DNA from: Xanthobacteraceae bacterium
GTDB taxonomy: Bacteria; Pseudomonadota; Alphaproteobacteria; Rhizobiales; Xanthobacteraceae
Assembly: GCA_030037895.1 (NCBI GenBank)
Contig: JASHPW010000064.1
Location: 42,369 to 106,368 of the forward strand
Direction of reading: 5' to 3'
Length of the DNA: 64,000 bases
Shown: one piece after another, positions 46,137 to 54,825 of the stretch
Layout: each line of letters starts with the position of its first letter
Position numbering within the stretch: position 1 is the first letter of the stretch
Position numbers and translations under genes: made by a program
Notes under the pieces: model-generated
What the model saw: the letters and a program-made list of their open reading frames with translations, nothing else
Told to the model about the DNA's origin: nothing
Databases searched by the model: none

Positions 46137-47015
46137 TCACGCCCAATCAATTCCGAGAGAGGATTCTTGCATCGTATGCAGCGCGCGCCGAGTCAATACC
46201 GTCGCGAGCTGCAGCTTCGTCGACCCTCTCCACCCCGGCGAATCGAGCGGGGTTATATCAGCTTGCACCGCCTCGCCAATCCAGGCTGAATCGGCGAGCG
46301 GTAGCGTCTTACCGCACATGCCCTCGGCGACACGCCTGGCCAGCGTCGGCCTTTCCACGCAGCCGAAATAGACGACCCGGGCGTCAGTTATCGTTGCCTT
46401 CTTCGTATCGGCGACGGCAGCCATGCCGGCGATGGCAAAGTCGCCGCGCCGCCGGCTGAGTTCGGAAAATGCCCAACGCCGTTCGCGCTGCTGGGCTGGG
46501 AAGCGAACGCTCAGAATCAGTTCACCCGGTTTGAGCGCCGTCGCAAACATACCCTTGAAGAAACTCTCTGCGGCGACGGTACGATTTCCGCGGCTGCTGC
46601 CGACTACGATCGTGGCGCCAAGCGCCACTGCACAGGCCGGCAGCTCGGCGGCCGGATCGGCATAAGCAAGGCTTCCGCCGATCGTGCCGCGATTGCGGAT
46701 CGCGACATGGGCGACATGGCGCACCGCCTCGGCGACCAGCGGCAGGCCTTTCTGCACGATGGGAGAGGAAAGCACCTCGGCATGCGTGGTGAGCGCGCCG
46801 ATGACTATTTCATCTCTCTCAAGAGAGATGTATTTGAGGTCCTCGGCGCCGCCAAGATCAACCAGCAATTCCGGGCTCGACAGGCGCATATTCAGCGTCG
46901 CCAGCAGGCTCTGCCCACCAGCAAGAGGCACGGCACCTTCGCCATGACGTTCAAGCAATGACAGTATTTCGGCTAACCCGGCGGGCCTTACGTAATTGAA
47001 GTTGCGAGCTTTCAT
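46137..47015 (-). CDS. Molybdenum hydroxylase FAD subunit (CoxM type)
   Basis: A 292-residue FAD-binding subunit of a xanthine dehydrogenase/CO dehydrogenase-type enzyme. FAD motifs AGGQSLLATLNMRL (about 32-46) and TIGGSLAYADPAAELP are clear. It passes electrons from the 2Fe-2S subunit to an acceptor. It is separated from its partners coxS and coxL, which lie on the opposite strand, and sits after hpaB; both transcripts carry the same operator. A clear ATG start and 71 bp gap to hpaB suggest one transcript. Confidence 0.87.
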   Translation of the reverse strand: MKARNFNYVRPAGLAEILSLLERHGEGAVPLAGGQSLLATLNMRLSSPELLVDLGGAEDLKYISLERDEIVIGALTTHAEVLSSPIVQKGLPLVAEAVRHVAHVAIRNRGTIGGSLAYADPAAELPACAVALGATIVVGSSRGNRTVAAESFFKGMFATALKPGELILSVRFPAQQRERRWAFSELSRRRGDFAIAGMAAVADTKKATITDARVVYFGCVERPTLARRVAEGMCGKTLPLADSAWIGEAVQADITPLDSPGWRGSTKLQLATVLTRRALHTMQESSLGIDWA

Positions 47016-47086
47016 TCCGGCGCACCCGCCAAATCAAGGATCAGCAAAATTTCCGACGACAATCACCGTCTGACCCATTACGCCCC

Positions 47087-48568
47087 TCATTCGGCGGCGC
47101 CAAGCGAAACCTTCGGCGTCGGCTCCGCCATGCCCTCCATGATCGCGGCAATGGCGGCCTTGCGTTCGCCCCATGGACAGTTGAAGAAATTGTACAACGC
47201 ATTGACGAACTGCGGGCCGGCATAGAACCGCTCGTATTGGCCATGGCGGCTCGCAAGCTCGGAGCCAAGATAATCCCATGCAAGTCGCGTGAACCTGAAG
47301 CGATCGACCGCGCCGGTGCCGGCCACGGACCAATAAGTCTCGAACGTCTTGCGCAGGCGCGCGTCAGCCAGGACGGTGCAGTCGGCCGGCATCTGGAACG
47401 GCGCGGCGCCGAGCAGCTCGCGGACAATTTCGGCGACCTGTTGATAATTGTTCGTGCACCAATGCAGAGCGGCATAGAGCTGACGCCGATTCGGGAACAG
47501 AAAGCCAGTCTTGTTCTTTTCCGCCGCTTCGATTTGTCCGGCGATCATAGCTTCGAGACCAGCCTCGAGCGCCGCAAGCTTCGCCAGCGTGTCGCGCACC
47601 GCCGGAACCTGAAGCACGTTGTTGATCTCGGCCGCGCAATAGGCGATCCCCGTAATCAATTTCATCTTCTCATGAAAGCGCGTGATTGCTTGATGATTGC
47701 CCATCACGTGCGACGGCGTCTTGAAATACATCTCCCGCGACATCACCACGTCATCGAGCAGAAAGACGCGCTCCCAAGGCACCTCGACATCCTCAAAGAT
47801 CACGACGGCGTCGTTTTCGTCGAAATGTGATGTGAACGGATTGTCGAATTCGCTCACCGCGTAGTCCTCGAACGATTTGCGTGCCCAGATTGACACGCCA
47901 GGCGCGTTCATCGGAACCGCGCAGGTCACCGCCTGCCCTTTTTGCTCCGGCGCGAGGGGAAGCAGGTTGCCGACCCATAATTCATCGGAAAACACCGTCG
48001 CGGTGCCGAGCATCTTCACGCCGTTAAGGACGATGCCGTCGTCCTTTTCCGCCGTCACTTGAAGCGTCGGGACCTTCTTTCCTTCTCGTTGATACATCTG
48101 CGGGTCGCGCGCGCCCTGCGGAGCGATCACGACGTAGCTGGCGAACAAGTCGCCGCGGCGGAGCTTGTCGTAATAACCGACAAGGTTCTTGCCGAAGCCG
48201 TGACGATTGGCCTCGAACAAGTCCGGCTCCAGCGCCAGGCCGGTCACGAAACTTGCGACGTGGTCGGGGGACCGGCCGAGCAATCCGTATGACCAATTGG
48301 CGACACGGCGGTGGGTCTCGGTGCGCCTGCGCAAATCGTCCTTCGTTCGCGCCATCAGAAACCATGACGAAAAACGCTCGCCACCTTCCTGGTAGGACGT
48401 TGTGTCGATGTTCTCGGCGGCGCGCTTACGGTCGTAGAGTTCGGCGAACGAGCGCGCCGTATTGCGAAATGCATGGTGCTTGGTCACATCCTCGACCAAT
48501 TCGCTGCCGATATACACCTTGCGGCCGTCCCGCAAAGCCTCGAGGTAGTCCGATCCGGTTCGCAGCAC
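47087..48568 (-). CDS. 4-Hydroxyphenylacetate 3-hydroxylase-family oxygenase (HpaB/PvcC-like)
   Basis: A 493-residue flavin-dependent aromatic hydroxylase component of the HpaB family, with GRSPDHVASFVTGLALEP, the flavin/substrate region TVFSDELWVGNLLPL and MGNHQAITRFHEKMKL. It uses reduced flavin from a separate reductase, presumably the one at 42833-43360. The GTG start at 48568 has GGGAGG eight bases upstream. Relatives hydroxylate phenols, and some hydroxylate N-heterocycles. The promoter carries operator site 3. First gene of a probable leftward hpaB-coxM-marR transcript. Confidence 0.87.
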   Translation of the reverse strand: MLRTGSDYLEALRDGRKVYIGSELVEDVTKHHAFRNTARSFAELYDRKRAAENIDTTSYQEGGERFSSWFLMARTKDDLRRRTETHRRVANWSYGLLGRSPDHVASFVTGLALEPDLFEANRHGFGKNLVGYYDKLRRGDLFASYVVIAPQGARDPQMYQREGKKVPTLQVTAEKDDGIVLNGVKMLGTATVFSDELWVGNLLPLAPEQKGQAVTCAVPMNAPGVSIWARKSFEDYAVSEFDNPFTSHFDENDAVVIFEDVEVPWERVFLLDDVVMSREMYFKTPSHVMGNHQAITRFHEKMKLITGIAYCAAEINNVLQVPAVRDTLAKLAALEAGLEAMIAGQIEAAEKNKTGFLFPNRRQLYAALHWCTNNYQQVAEIVRELLGAAPFQMPADCTVLADARLRKTFETYWSVAGTGAVDRFRFTRLAWDYLGSELASRHGQYERFYAGPQFVNALYNFFNCPWGERKAAIAAIMEGMAEPTPKVSLGAAE

Positions 48569-48597
48569 GTGGCGCCTCCCTGATCTACGTGGAAGGC

Positions 48598-48626
48598 AAA
48601 ATAGCTATGTAACAGAATTATATCAA
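48598..48626 (-). promoter_or_regulatory. Promoter and MarR-type operator candidate, site 3 (hpaB)
   Basis: On the leftward strand TTGATA (48621-48626) and TATTTT (48598-48603) are separated by exactly 17 bp. The spacer (48604-48620) contains GCTATGTAACAGAAT (48604-48618), matching operator site 1 at 12 of 15 positions. A bound regulator here would block RNA polymerase. Confidence 0.7.
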
Positions 48627-48676
48627 GCGTGATTCACGTTCATCCACTCGCAGAATTTGCCGCATCGCAAGGCGTA

Positions 48677-48716
48677 TTGCCAACCCTCCATATCTTAGAT
48701 AGCATTGTGAAATAGC
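48677..48716 (+). promoter_or_regulatory. Promoter and MarR-type operator candidate, site 4 (coxS operon)
   Basis: TTGCCA (48677-48682) and TAGCAT (48700-48705) lie 17 bp apart. From 48702 to 48716 the sequence GCATTGTGAAATAGC, read on the other strand (GCTATTTCACAATGC), matches site 1 at 11 of 15 positions and overlaps the -10. It would control the long coxS-to-binding-protein operon. Confidence 0.6.
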
Positions 48717-48748
48717 TTCTTACCTTTTGCCTCCGGTGAGGACGCGAG

Positions 48749-49228
48749 ATGGACTTCGAGGTCGGCATCAAGGCCGTCGTGAACGGGACCACGATCCAGC
48801 GTCGGGTTAAATGTCGCCAGCATCTTGGCGATTTTTTGCGCGAAGAACTCGAGCTTACCGGAACCCATTTGGGCTGCGAGCACGGCGTGTGTGGCGCCTG
48901 CGTGGTCCTAGTGGACGGGCTCGTCGTGCGTAGCTGTCTCATGCTCGCAGCACAGATCGACGGAAGGACCGTGCAAACGATCGAAGGCATGTCTGACAGT
49001 AACGCGCTGCGTGAGCTGCAGGCCGCGTTTGCAAACCGCAATGCGGCACAGTGCGGCTTCTGCACGCCCGGAATGCTGCTGACGGCCCATCAACTGGTTA
49101 GCGGAAACGACAAGGACGTGACTCGCGAGAATATCCGGGAATTCATGTCGGGCAACTTCTGCCGCTGCACCGGCTACGAGCCGATCGTCGACGCCATCGA
49201 GTCGGTAATACAGGGACGGACTCAGTAA
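48749..49228 (+). CDS. Molybdenum hydroxylase 2Fe-2S subunit (CoxS type)
   Basis: A 159-residue iron-sulfur subunit. One cluster uses Cys43, Cys48, Cys51 and Cys63 (GCEHGVCGAC); the second uses the cysteines of CGFCTPGM and FCRCTGYEP. Length and spacing match CoxS/HcrC subunits. It is followed 34 bp later by the large subunit gene and starts a long rightward operon. The Cys positions are all intact. Confidence 0.92.
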   Translation: MDFEVGIKAVVNGTTIQRRVKCRQHLGDFLREELELTGTHLGCEHGVCGACVVLVDGLVVRSCLMLAAQIDGRTVQTIEGMSDSNALRELQAAFANRNAAQCGFCTPGMLLTAHQLVSGNDKDVTRENIREFMSGNFCRCTGYEPIVDAIESVIQGRTQ

Positions 49229-49262
49229 CCGCAACGGGAAACGATACAACCGGAAGCAATAC

Positions 49263-51641
49263 ATGGACTCGATTATCAGTGAGGCTCGCGGGTCCTTGAT
49301 CGGCAAACGGATTCCGCGACCGAGCGTTTTCCGCCTGCTGCGCGGACGCGGCCGCTACGTTGCGGACATCAAATTGCCGCGGATGCTGCATGTTGCCTTT
49401 GTACGCAGTCCGCATGCCCACGCCAAGATCTTACGGATCGACACGAGTGCCGCGCGTGCCGCTCCCGCCGTGTTCCGCGTCCTCACCGGCCATGAATTGA
49501 GCGAGGTCTGCACGCCATTCATCGGCGTCGCCCACAACCGGCCCGGCCACAAATCGGCGCCGCAATATCCGATGGCCGTGGATCGGGTGTTCTGGCAGGG
49601 GCAGCCGGTGGTGGCGGTGGTCGCGCACAGTCGCGCCGAGGCTGAAGACGCGGCGGAATTGGTCGAAATCGAGTGGGAAGAGTTGGCGCCGATTCTCGAT
49701 GGTGGCGCTGCCTTGGCGCCGTCAGCGCCGGTGATCCACAACTCACTGAGCAACAATCTCGCCTTCGAACACAACATCAAGGCGGGCAATCCGGACCAGG
49801 CCTTTGCGCAGGCCGCGCACGTTGTCGACCATCAATTCAATTTTATACGTCAGACGGGACTGACGCTTGAGCCGCGCGGGTTGATCGCCCACTTCGATAC
49901 CGGATCGGAATCGCTCACGGTCTATCATTCCCACCAATCGCCGCATCAGATGCAAGGCGTTTTCAGCCGGCATCTCGGAATCCCCGAACATAAGGTGCGC
50001 GTCATCGCACCCGACGTGGGCGGCGGCTTCGGCCTGAAGATCAATGTTTACGCCGAGGAGCTTGCGGTGGTTGCAATCAGCAAGATTATCGGCCTGCCGG
50101 TCAAATTTTGCGCAGATCGCATCGAGTCGTTTATTTCCGATATCCACGTGCGCGATCACAAAATCCGCGCCCGCATGGCCTGCGCCGCCGATGGCACCAT
50201 AACCGCGATGAGCGTGGACGACGTGTCTTCGATCGGCGCCTATGGCATGTACATGCGCTTCAACATCACCGAAAGCCTGATGTTGGTGACCAATACGGGC
50301 GCCGCTTATGATTTTTCCAACTATGCGGCCCACACGCGCAACGCCTTTGTCAATAAGAGCCTGATCGGCATGTTCCGCGGTGTTGGCATCCCGCTGTCGA
50401 CGGTCGTCACCGAAGTTCTCGCCGACATGGCCGCCAACAAGCTCGGCATGGATCCGGTTGAGTTCCGGCGGCGCAATTATCGCAAGAAGGAAAACATGCC
50501 GTGCGTGGCGCCGGGCGGCAATAAGCTCAACAACGTGTCGTTTCACGCCTGCCTCGACCGCCTGACGGCGGTGATGGACTATGAAAAGCTGCGCCAGGAG
50601 CAGACCGAACTGCGCAAGCAAGGCATCTATCGCGGGATTGGAATCGCAACCTTCGTCGAACCGACGGCCTACGGCCCGGCGTTTTACGGCCCTACCGGGG
50701 CGCCGATCTCGGTGCAGGACGGCTGCACCATCCGCCTCGAGCCGACCGGCGTTCTGCGTTGTATCACCAGCATCACCGACCAAGGGCAAGGCACGCTTGC
50801 CTCGATCGCACAGATCATCGCCGACACAATCGGCGTCGACATGGATTCGGTTGAGGTCATGGGCGGCGACAGCGCGCTGACCGCTTATGGCGGCGGCGCT
50901 TGGGCCTCGCGCGGCATCGTCTATGGCGGCGAGGCCGCGCTCAAGGCGGCGCGTCAGCTCGCCAATAACGTCAAACAGGTCGCAGCGGCGATCACGCAGT
51001 CCTCGCCCAACGATCTTGAGATCGTCAAGGGCGAGATTCTCAACAAGCACACCGGAACGCAAGTGAGCAGCCTCGCCGACGTGGGCAAGATCGGCTACTT
51101 CCGCCAGGACACGCTGCCCCCTGATCTGGACGTACAGCTTTCCGTGACCATGAGTCACGTAGTCAACAATCACAGCTATTACATGACCGTCGGCACGCAA
51201 GGCTCGCACGTGGAGATCGAGGCCGAGACCGGCTTCATTAAGGTGCTCGGCCACTGGGCGATCACCGATTGCGGCCGGGTCATTAATCCGCTCATCGTGG
51301 AAGATCAATTGCGCGGCGGCATCGTCCAGGGCATCGGCTCGACGCTCTACGAAGAGTGCATCTACGACGAGATCGGCAACATGGTGAACGCCACTATGGC
51401 CGACTATCTCGCGCCGATGGCCAGCGAAATGCCGGATATCTACGTCGAGCAGATTGAAACACCAGAGCGCACAACTCAGCTTGGTGCGAAAGGCGTGGGC
51501 GAAGCAGGAGTGATCGGCGCAATGGGCGCGCTCTGGGTATCCGTTTCCGATGCGCTCAAGCCGTTCGGCGCGACGATCTCCGACCAGCCGTTCACGCCTG
51601 AGCGCGTCCTCGACGCGATTGCCGCAGCCAAGACGAAGTGA
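49263..51641 (+). CDS. Molybdenum hydroxylase large subunit (CoxL/XdhB type)
   Basis: A 792-residue molybdopterin cytosine-dinucleotide subunit. Visible are GGGFGLK (253-259), FRGVGIP (371-377) and the catalytic-glutamate motif KGVGEAGVIG near the C terminus. The active-site loop lacks the AYRCSFR cysteine of true CO dehydrogenase, so this is a general hydroxylase that inserts water oxygen into a substrate, often an N-heterocycle or aromatic. It forms an L-M-S enzyme with coxS and the FAD subunit across the regulator gene. The transporter follows 53 bp downstream, suggesting that it supplies the substrate. Confidence 0.9.
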   Translation: MDSIISEARGSLIGKRIPRPSVFRLLRGRGRYVADIKLPRMLHVAFVRSPHAHAKILRIDTSAARAAPAVFRVLTGHELSEVCTPFIGVAHNRPGHKSAPQYPMAVDRVFWQGQPVVAVVAHSRAEAEDAAELVEIEWEELAPILDGGAALAPSAPVIHNSLSNNLAFEHNIKAGNPDQAFAQAAHVVDHQFNFIRQTGLTLEPRGLIAHFDTGSESLTVYHSHQSPHQMQGVFSRHLGIPEHKVRVIAPDVGGGFGLKINVYAEELAVVAISKIIGLPVKFCADRIESFISDIHVRDHKIRARMACAADGTITAMSVDDVSSIGAYGMYMRFNITESLMLVTNTGAAYDFSNYAAHTRNAFVNKSLIGMFRGVGIPLSTVVTEVLADMAANKLGMDPVEFRRRNYRKKENMPCVAPGGNKLNNVSFHACLDRLTAVMDYEKLRQEQTELRKQGIYRGIGIATFVEPTAYGPAFYGPTGAPISVQDGCTIRLEPTGVLRCITSITDQGQGTLASIAQIIADTIGVDMDSVEVMGGDSALTAYGGGAWASRGIVYGGEAALKAARQLANNVKQVAAAITQSSPNDLEIVKGEILNKHTGTQVSSLADVGKIGYFRQDTLPPDLDVQLSVTMSHVVNNHSYYMTVGTQGSHVEIEAETGFIKVLGHWAITDCGRVINPLIVEDQLRGGIVQGIGSTLYEECIYDEIGNMVNATMADYLAPMASEMPDIYVEQIETPERTTQLGAKGVGEAGVIGAMGALWVSVSDALKPFGATISDQPFTPERVLDAIAAAKTK

Positions 51642-51694
51642 CGTCCACCACGCCGATGTCCCGAGGGAGGGACGAACCAAGAGGAAACAAGACC

Positions 51695-52861
51695 ATGAAC
51701 GGAAAACTACTCGCCGCCCTGTCCGCGCTGTGCCTGATGTCGAGCACAAGCTATGGCGCCGATACGGTGAAAATCGGCTTAATCACCACCCTCTCCGGCC
51801 CCGGCGGAGTCATGGGCCGCAATCACAGGGACGGCGCCAACCTGGCCCTCGAGCAGCTCGGCGGCAAGATTGGCAACCTCAAGGGCGAGATCATCTACGC
51901 CGACGATGAGCAAAAGCCGGACGTCGGCCGTCAGGCCGCCGAACAAATGGTCAAGCAGGACAAGGTCGATTTCGTCACCGGCGTCATCTTTTCCAACGTG
52001 CTGCTGGCGCTTTATCGGCCGGTGATCGACTCTGGCGCGATAATGGTCGGTGCCAGCGGCGGCCCTCATGAAGTCGCCGGCGAAATGTGTTCGCCCAACT
52101 TCTTCTCGGCGTCGTGGCAAAACGACCAGGCGCCAGAAGCCATGGGCAAATACATGACCGATCAGAAGATCCAGAGCGTGTTCCTGATGGCGCCGAATTT
52201 TGCCGCCGGCCGCGACATGCTCGCGGGCTTCAAGCGCTACTACAAGGGCAAAATAGTCGCGGAACTCTATACCAATCTCAATCAGCCGGACTATCAGGCC
52301 GAGCTTTCGCAAATCCGCTTCGCCAAGCCAAAGGCCGTTTTCGTGTTCTATCCGGGCGGGCTCGGCATTCAATTCATCAAGCAATATGCCCAGGCGGGAT
52401 TACAAAAGGATTTTCCGCTTTATTCGGTCTATACGCAGAACGAGACGACACTGCCGGCCATCGGCGCCGCCGCCAACGGCAACTTTGAAACCGGGTTTTG
52501 GTCACCCGATCTGAAAAATCCCGCCAACGTCGCTTTCGTTAAGGCGTTCCGGGCAAAATATGGCTACATGCCCGCCGACTATGCGGCATCTTCGTATGAT
52601 GCGGTGAATTTGATCGATAGCGCGGTCAAGGCGGTGAACGGCGACCTAAGCGACAAGAAGGGCATGATCGCCGCGATAAAGCAGGCCAAGATCCATTCCG
52701 TGCGTGGAGATCTCAAATTCAACAACAACCATTTCCCGATCGAGAACTTCTATCTATTCAAGATCGTCAAGGCGGCAGATGGGAGCTATATCCGCAAGGA
52801 AGAAAGCGTCGTTCTGGCGAACCACGGCGATTCTTATGCCTCGAAATGCCCGATGAAGTAG
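51695..52861 (+). CDS. ABC transporter substrate-binding protein (LIV operon 2)
   Basis: A 388-residue periplasmic type I binding protein. It has a signal peptide MNGKLLAALSALCLMSSTSYGA, then VKIGLITTLSGPGGVMGRNHRDGANLAL and DDEQKPDVGRQAAEQMV. I take the ATG at 51695, preceded by GAGGAAACAAGACC. It probably binds the catabolic island's substrate or a relative, as shown by its position after coxL. A hairpin at 52881-52904 separates it from the permease genes. Confidence 0.87.
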   Translation: MNGKLLAALSALCLMSSTSYGADTVKIGLITTLSGPGGVMGRNHRDGANLALEQLGGKIGNLKGEIIYADDEQKPDVGRQAAEQMVKQDKVDFVTGVIFSNVLLALYRPVIDSGAIMVGASGGPHEVAGEMCSPNFFSASWQNDQAPEAMGKYMTDQKIQSVFLMAPNFAAGRDMLAGFKRYYKGKIVAELYTNLNQPDYQAELSQIRFAKPKAVFVFYPGGLGIQFIKQYAQAGLQKDFPLYSVYTQNETTLPAIGAAANGNFETGFWSPDLKNPANVAFVKAFRAKYGYMPADYAASSYDAVNLIDSAVKAVNGDLSDKKGMIAAIKQAKIHSVRGDLKFNNNHFPIENFYLFKIVKAADGSYIRKEESVVLANHGDSYASKCPMK

Positions 52862-52880
52862 GCATTCGGTATCCTGATGC

Positions 52881-52904
52881 CCCGAGCTGCTCCGGCAGCT
52901 CGGG
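52881..52904 (+). promoter_or_regulatory. Intercistronic hairpin between the binding protein and livH of operon 2
   Basis: A perfect 10-bp stem (CCCGAGCTGC/GCAGCTCGGG, loop TCCG) is followed by AGATTTATTTTG. It can act as a partial terminator or mRNA stabiliser, raising binding-protein output over the downstream membrane and ATPase genes. The same position in operon 1 holds a different hairpin. Confidence 0.68.
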
Positions 52905-52943
52905 AGATTTATTTTGCGTCCCACATCGCGCCCGATCCGCAGC

Positions 52944-53873
52944 ATGAATATCAATATCTTTTTCCTGCTCGAGCAGCTGCTCAACGGCGTTCAATTCGGC
53001 GTCATGTTGTTCTTGATTTCAGCCGGCCTAACGCTGGTGTTCGGCATCATGAACTTAATCAACCTGGCGCATGGTGTGCTCTACATGCTCGGCGCCTATA
53101 TCTGCGCCAGCGTCATCCAGGCGAGCGGATCATTTCTGGTCGGCGTTGCAGCGGCAATCGTGGGCTCGCTGGCGGCGGGTATCGTGATCGAACTCGTCAC
53201 CTTTCGCCCGCTCTACCGGCGGACGCATCTCGATCAGGTGCTGGTGACCTTTGGCTTGACGCTGTTCTTCAACGAGCTGGTCCGCATTATCTGGGGACCG
53301 ACCGCCTTGTATGCGGCCGTCCCGGCCGCCTTGTCCGGCCAGATCGACATTCTTCCGGGGGCTCCTTATCCAACCTATCGGCTCGTCATCATTGGGACCG
53401 GGATTCTTGCCGCCGTCTTCCTCTACGCGTTGGTGAGTTACACGCGCATCGGGATGCTGATACGCGCCGGAGCGAGCAATCGCGTGATGGTCGAAGCGCT
53501 CGGCGTCAACATCAAGCTGCTTTATACTTTTATTTTTGGATTGGGCGCAGCTTTGGCGGCGCTTGCCGGCGCATTGGCCGGACCGATCCTCGCGATCGAA
53601 TCGGGGATGGGCAACGGCATGCTCATTCTCGCTCTTGTCGTCATCGTCATCGGCGGCATTGGCTCGATCCGCGGCGCCTTTATTGCTTCGATTCTGGTCG
53701 GCACCGTCGATACGCTCGGTCGCACCATGTTGCGGCCGTTGTTCGCAACCTTCCTGTCGCAGGCCACAGCGGATCAGGCCGGCCCGGCCATTGCCTCCAT
53801 GCTCATCTATCTGTTGATGGCGTTCATTCTGTTCTTCCGCCCTCAGGGCCTGTTTCCGCCGCGGATCCGATAG
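52944..53873 (+). CDS. LIV-type ABC permease, LivH family (operon 2)
   Basis: A 309-residue inner-membrane permease with VMLFLISAGLTLVFGIMNLINLAHGVLYMLGAY at the N terminus and the coupling region VVIVIGGIGSIRGAFIASILVG. It starts at the ATG at 52944 (MNINIFFLLEQLLNG). LivM follows 3 bp after its stop. It should form the channel for the substrate delivered by the operon 2 binding protein. Confidence 0.88.
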   Translation: MNINIFFLLEQLLNGVQFGVMLFLISAGLTLVFGIMNLINLAHGVLYMLGAYICASVIQASGSFLVGVAAAIVGSLAAGIVIELVTFRPLYRRTHLDQVLVTFGLTLFFNELVRIIWGPTALYAAVPAALSGQIDILPGAPYPTYRLVIIGTGILAAVFLYALVSYTRIGMLIRAGASNRVMVEALGVNIKLLYTFIFGLGAALAALAGALAGPILAIESGMGNGMLILALVVIVIGGIGSIRGAFIASILVGTVDTLGRTMLRPLFATFLSQATADQAGPAIASMLIYLLMAFILFFRPQGLFPPRIR

Positions 53874-53875
53874 CC

Positions 53876-54820
53876 ATGCAGTCACGCACCGTGGTCGCCG
53901 CAGTCATATTCACCGCGCTCGCGCTGGTACCGTCGGTGGCCACGGCACTCAACCAAAGCTTTTATATCGATGTCGGCATACGGATCCTGATCTTCGCCAT
54001 CGCCGCGCTCAGCCTCGATCTGATTTTGGGCTATGGCGGCATGGTCAGCTTCGGTCACGCCGCGTTCCTTGGCATTGGCGCCTATGCCGTCGGCATCCTC
54101 GCTTATTTCGGCGTCCACAACGGCCTCGCCCAATTCGTCGCGGCGATCGTCGTATCCACGCTGGCAGCCCTGTTCATCGGCGCGGTCTCCGTACGCACGA
54201 CAGGCGTTTATTTCATCATGACCACGCTGGCTTTCGGCCAAATGCTCTATTTTCTCGCCGTCAGCATGAGCAAATTTGGCGGTGATGACGGCATGAACAT
54301 CTCGTCAACCAGCGACTTCGGTGGTTGGCTCGACCTGCACAACCCGATCGTCCTTTATTACACCTGCTTCTGCTTCCTGCTCGGCTTCGCCGTCTTCTCC
54401 GATCGCCTCGTCGGCTCGCGTTTCGGCATGGTCTTGCGCGCGATCCACATGAATGAGCAGCGTGCGGTCGCGATTGGCGTCGGCAGCTTTCGCTATAAGC
54501 TGACGGCCTTCGTGATATCCGGCGCGATGTGCGGCGTAAGCGGCGCACTGCTCGCAAACCAGGCGCTGTTCGTGTCGCCGGCCATCATGCATTGGACGCG
54601 GTCCGGCGAAATCCTAATCATGGTGATCCTTGGCGGCATCGGAACGCTGTTCGGTCCAATTATCGGCGCGGTCGTCTACCTGCTGCTCGAAAGCACCCTG
54701 TCACGCATAACGGAGCATTGGGAAATCATCCTCGGACCGTTCCTCATCATCGTTGTGCTGTTTGCGCACCGTGGCATGCTCGGTTGGATTGCCGAGCGAA
54801 GACGCGCGCCGACCAAGTGA
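53876..54820 (+). CDS. LIV-type ABC permease, LivM family (operon 2)
   Basis: A 314-residue polytopic permease with the motif LDLILGYGGMVSFGHAAFLGIGAYAVG and the C-terminal IGTLFGPIIGAVVYLLLESTLSRITEHW. The ATG at 53876 directly follows livH; the long in-frame upstream extension reads livH in another frame and is rejected. livG follows 5 bp later. Confidence 0.88.
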   Translation: MQSRTVVAAVIFTALALVPSVATALNQSFYIDVGIRILIFAIAALSLDLILGYGGMVSFGHAAFLGIGAYAVGILAYFGVHNGLAQFVAAIVVSTLAALFIGAVSVRTTGVYFIMTTLAFGQMLYFLAVSMSKFGGDDGMNISSTSDFGGWLDLHNPIVLYYTCFCFLLGFAVFSDRLVGSRFGMVLRAIHMNEQRAVAIGVGSFRYKLTAFVISGAMCGVSGALLANQALFVSPAIMHWTRSGEILIMVILGGIGTLFGPIIGAVVYLLLESTLSRITEHWEIILGPFLIIVVLFAHRGMLGWIAERRRAPTK

Positions 54821-54825
54821 TCGCC

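Noticed and set aside
49743..51749. Leftward 668-codon open frame over coxL
   Set aside because: Antisense to the molybdenum hydroxylase subunit; residues are those expected from complementing a real gene.
52877..53875. N-terminal extension of operon 2 livM back into livH
   Set aside because: The extension is rich in Arg/Ser and reads livH out of frame; the real protein starts at 53876 with a hydrophobic segment.
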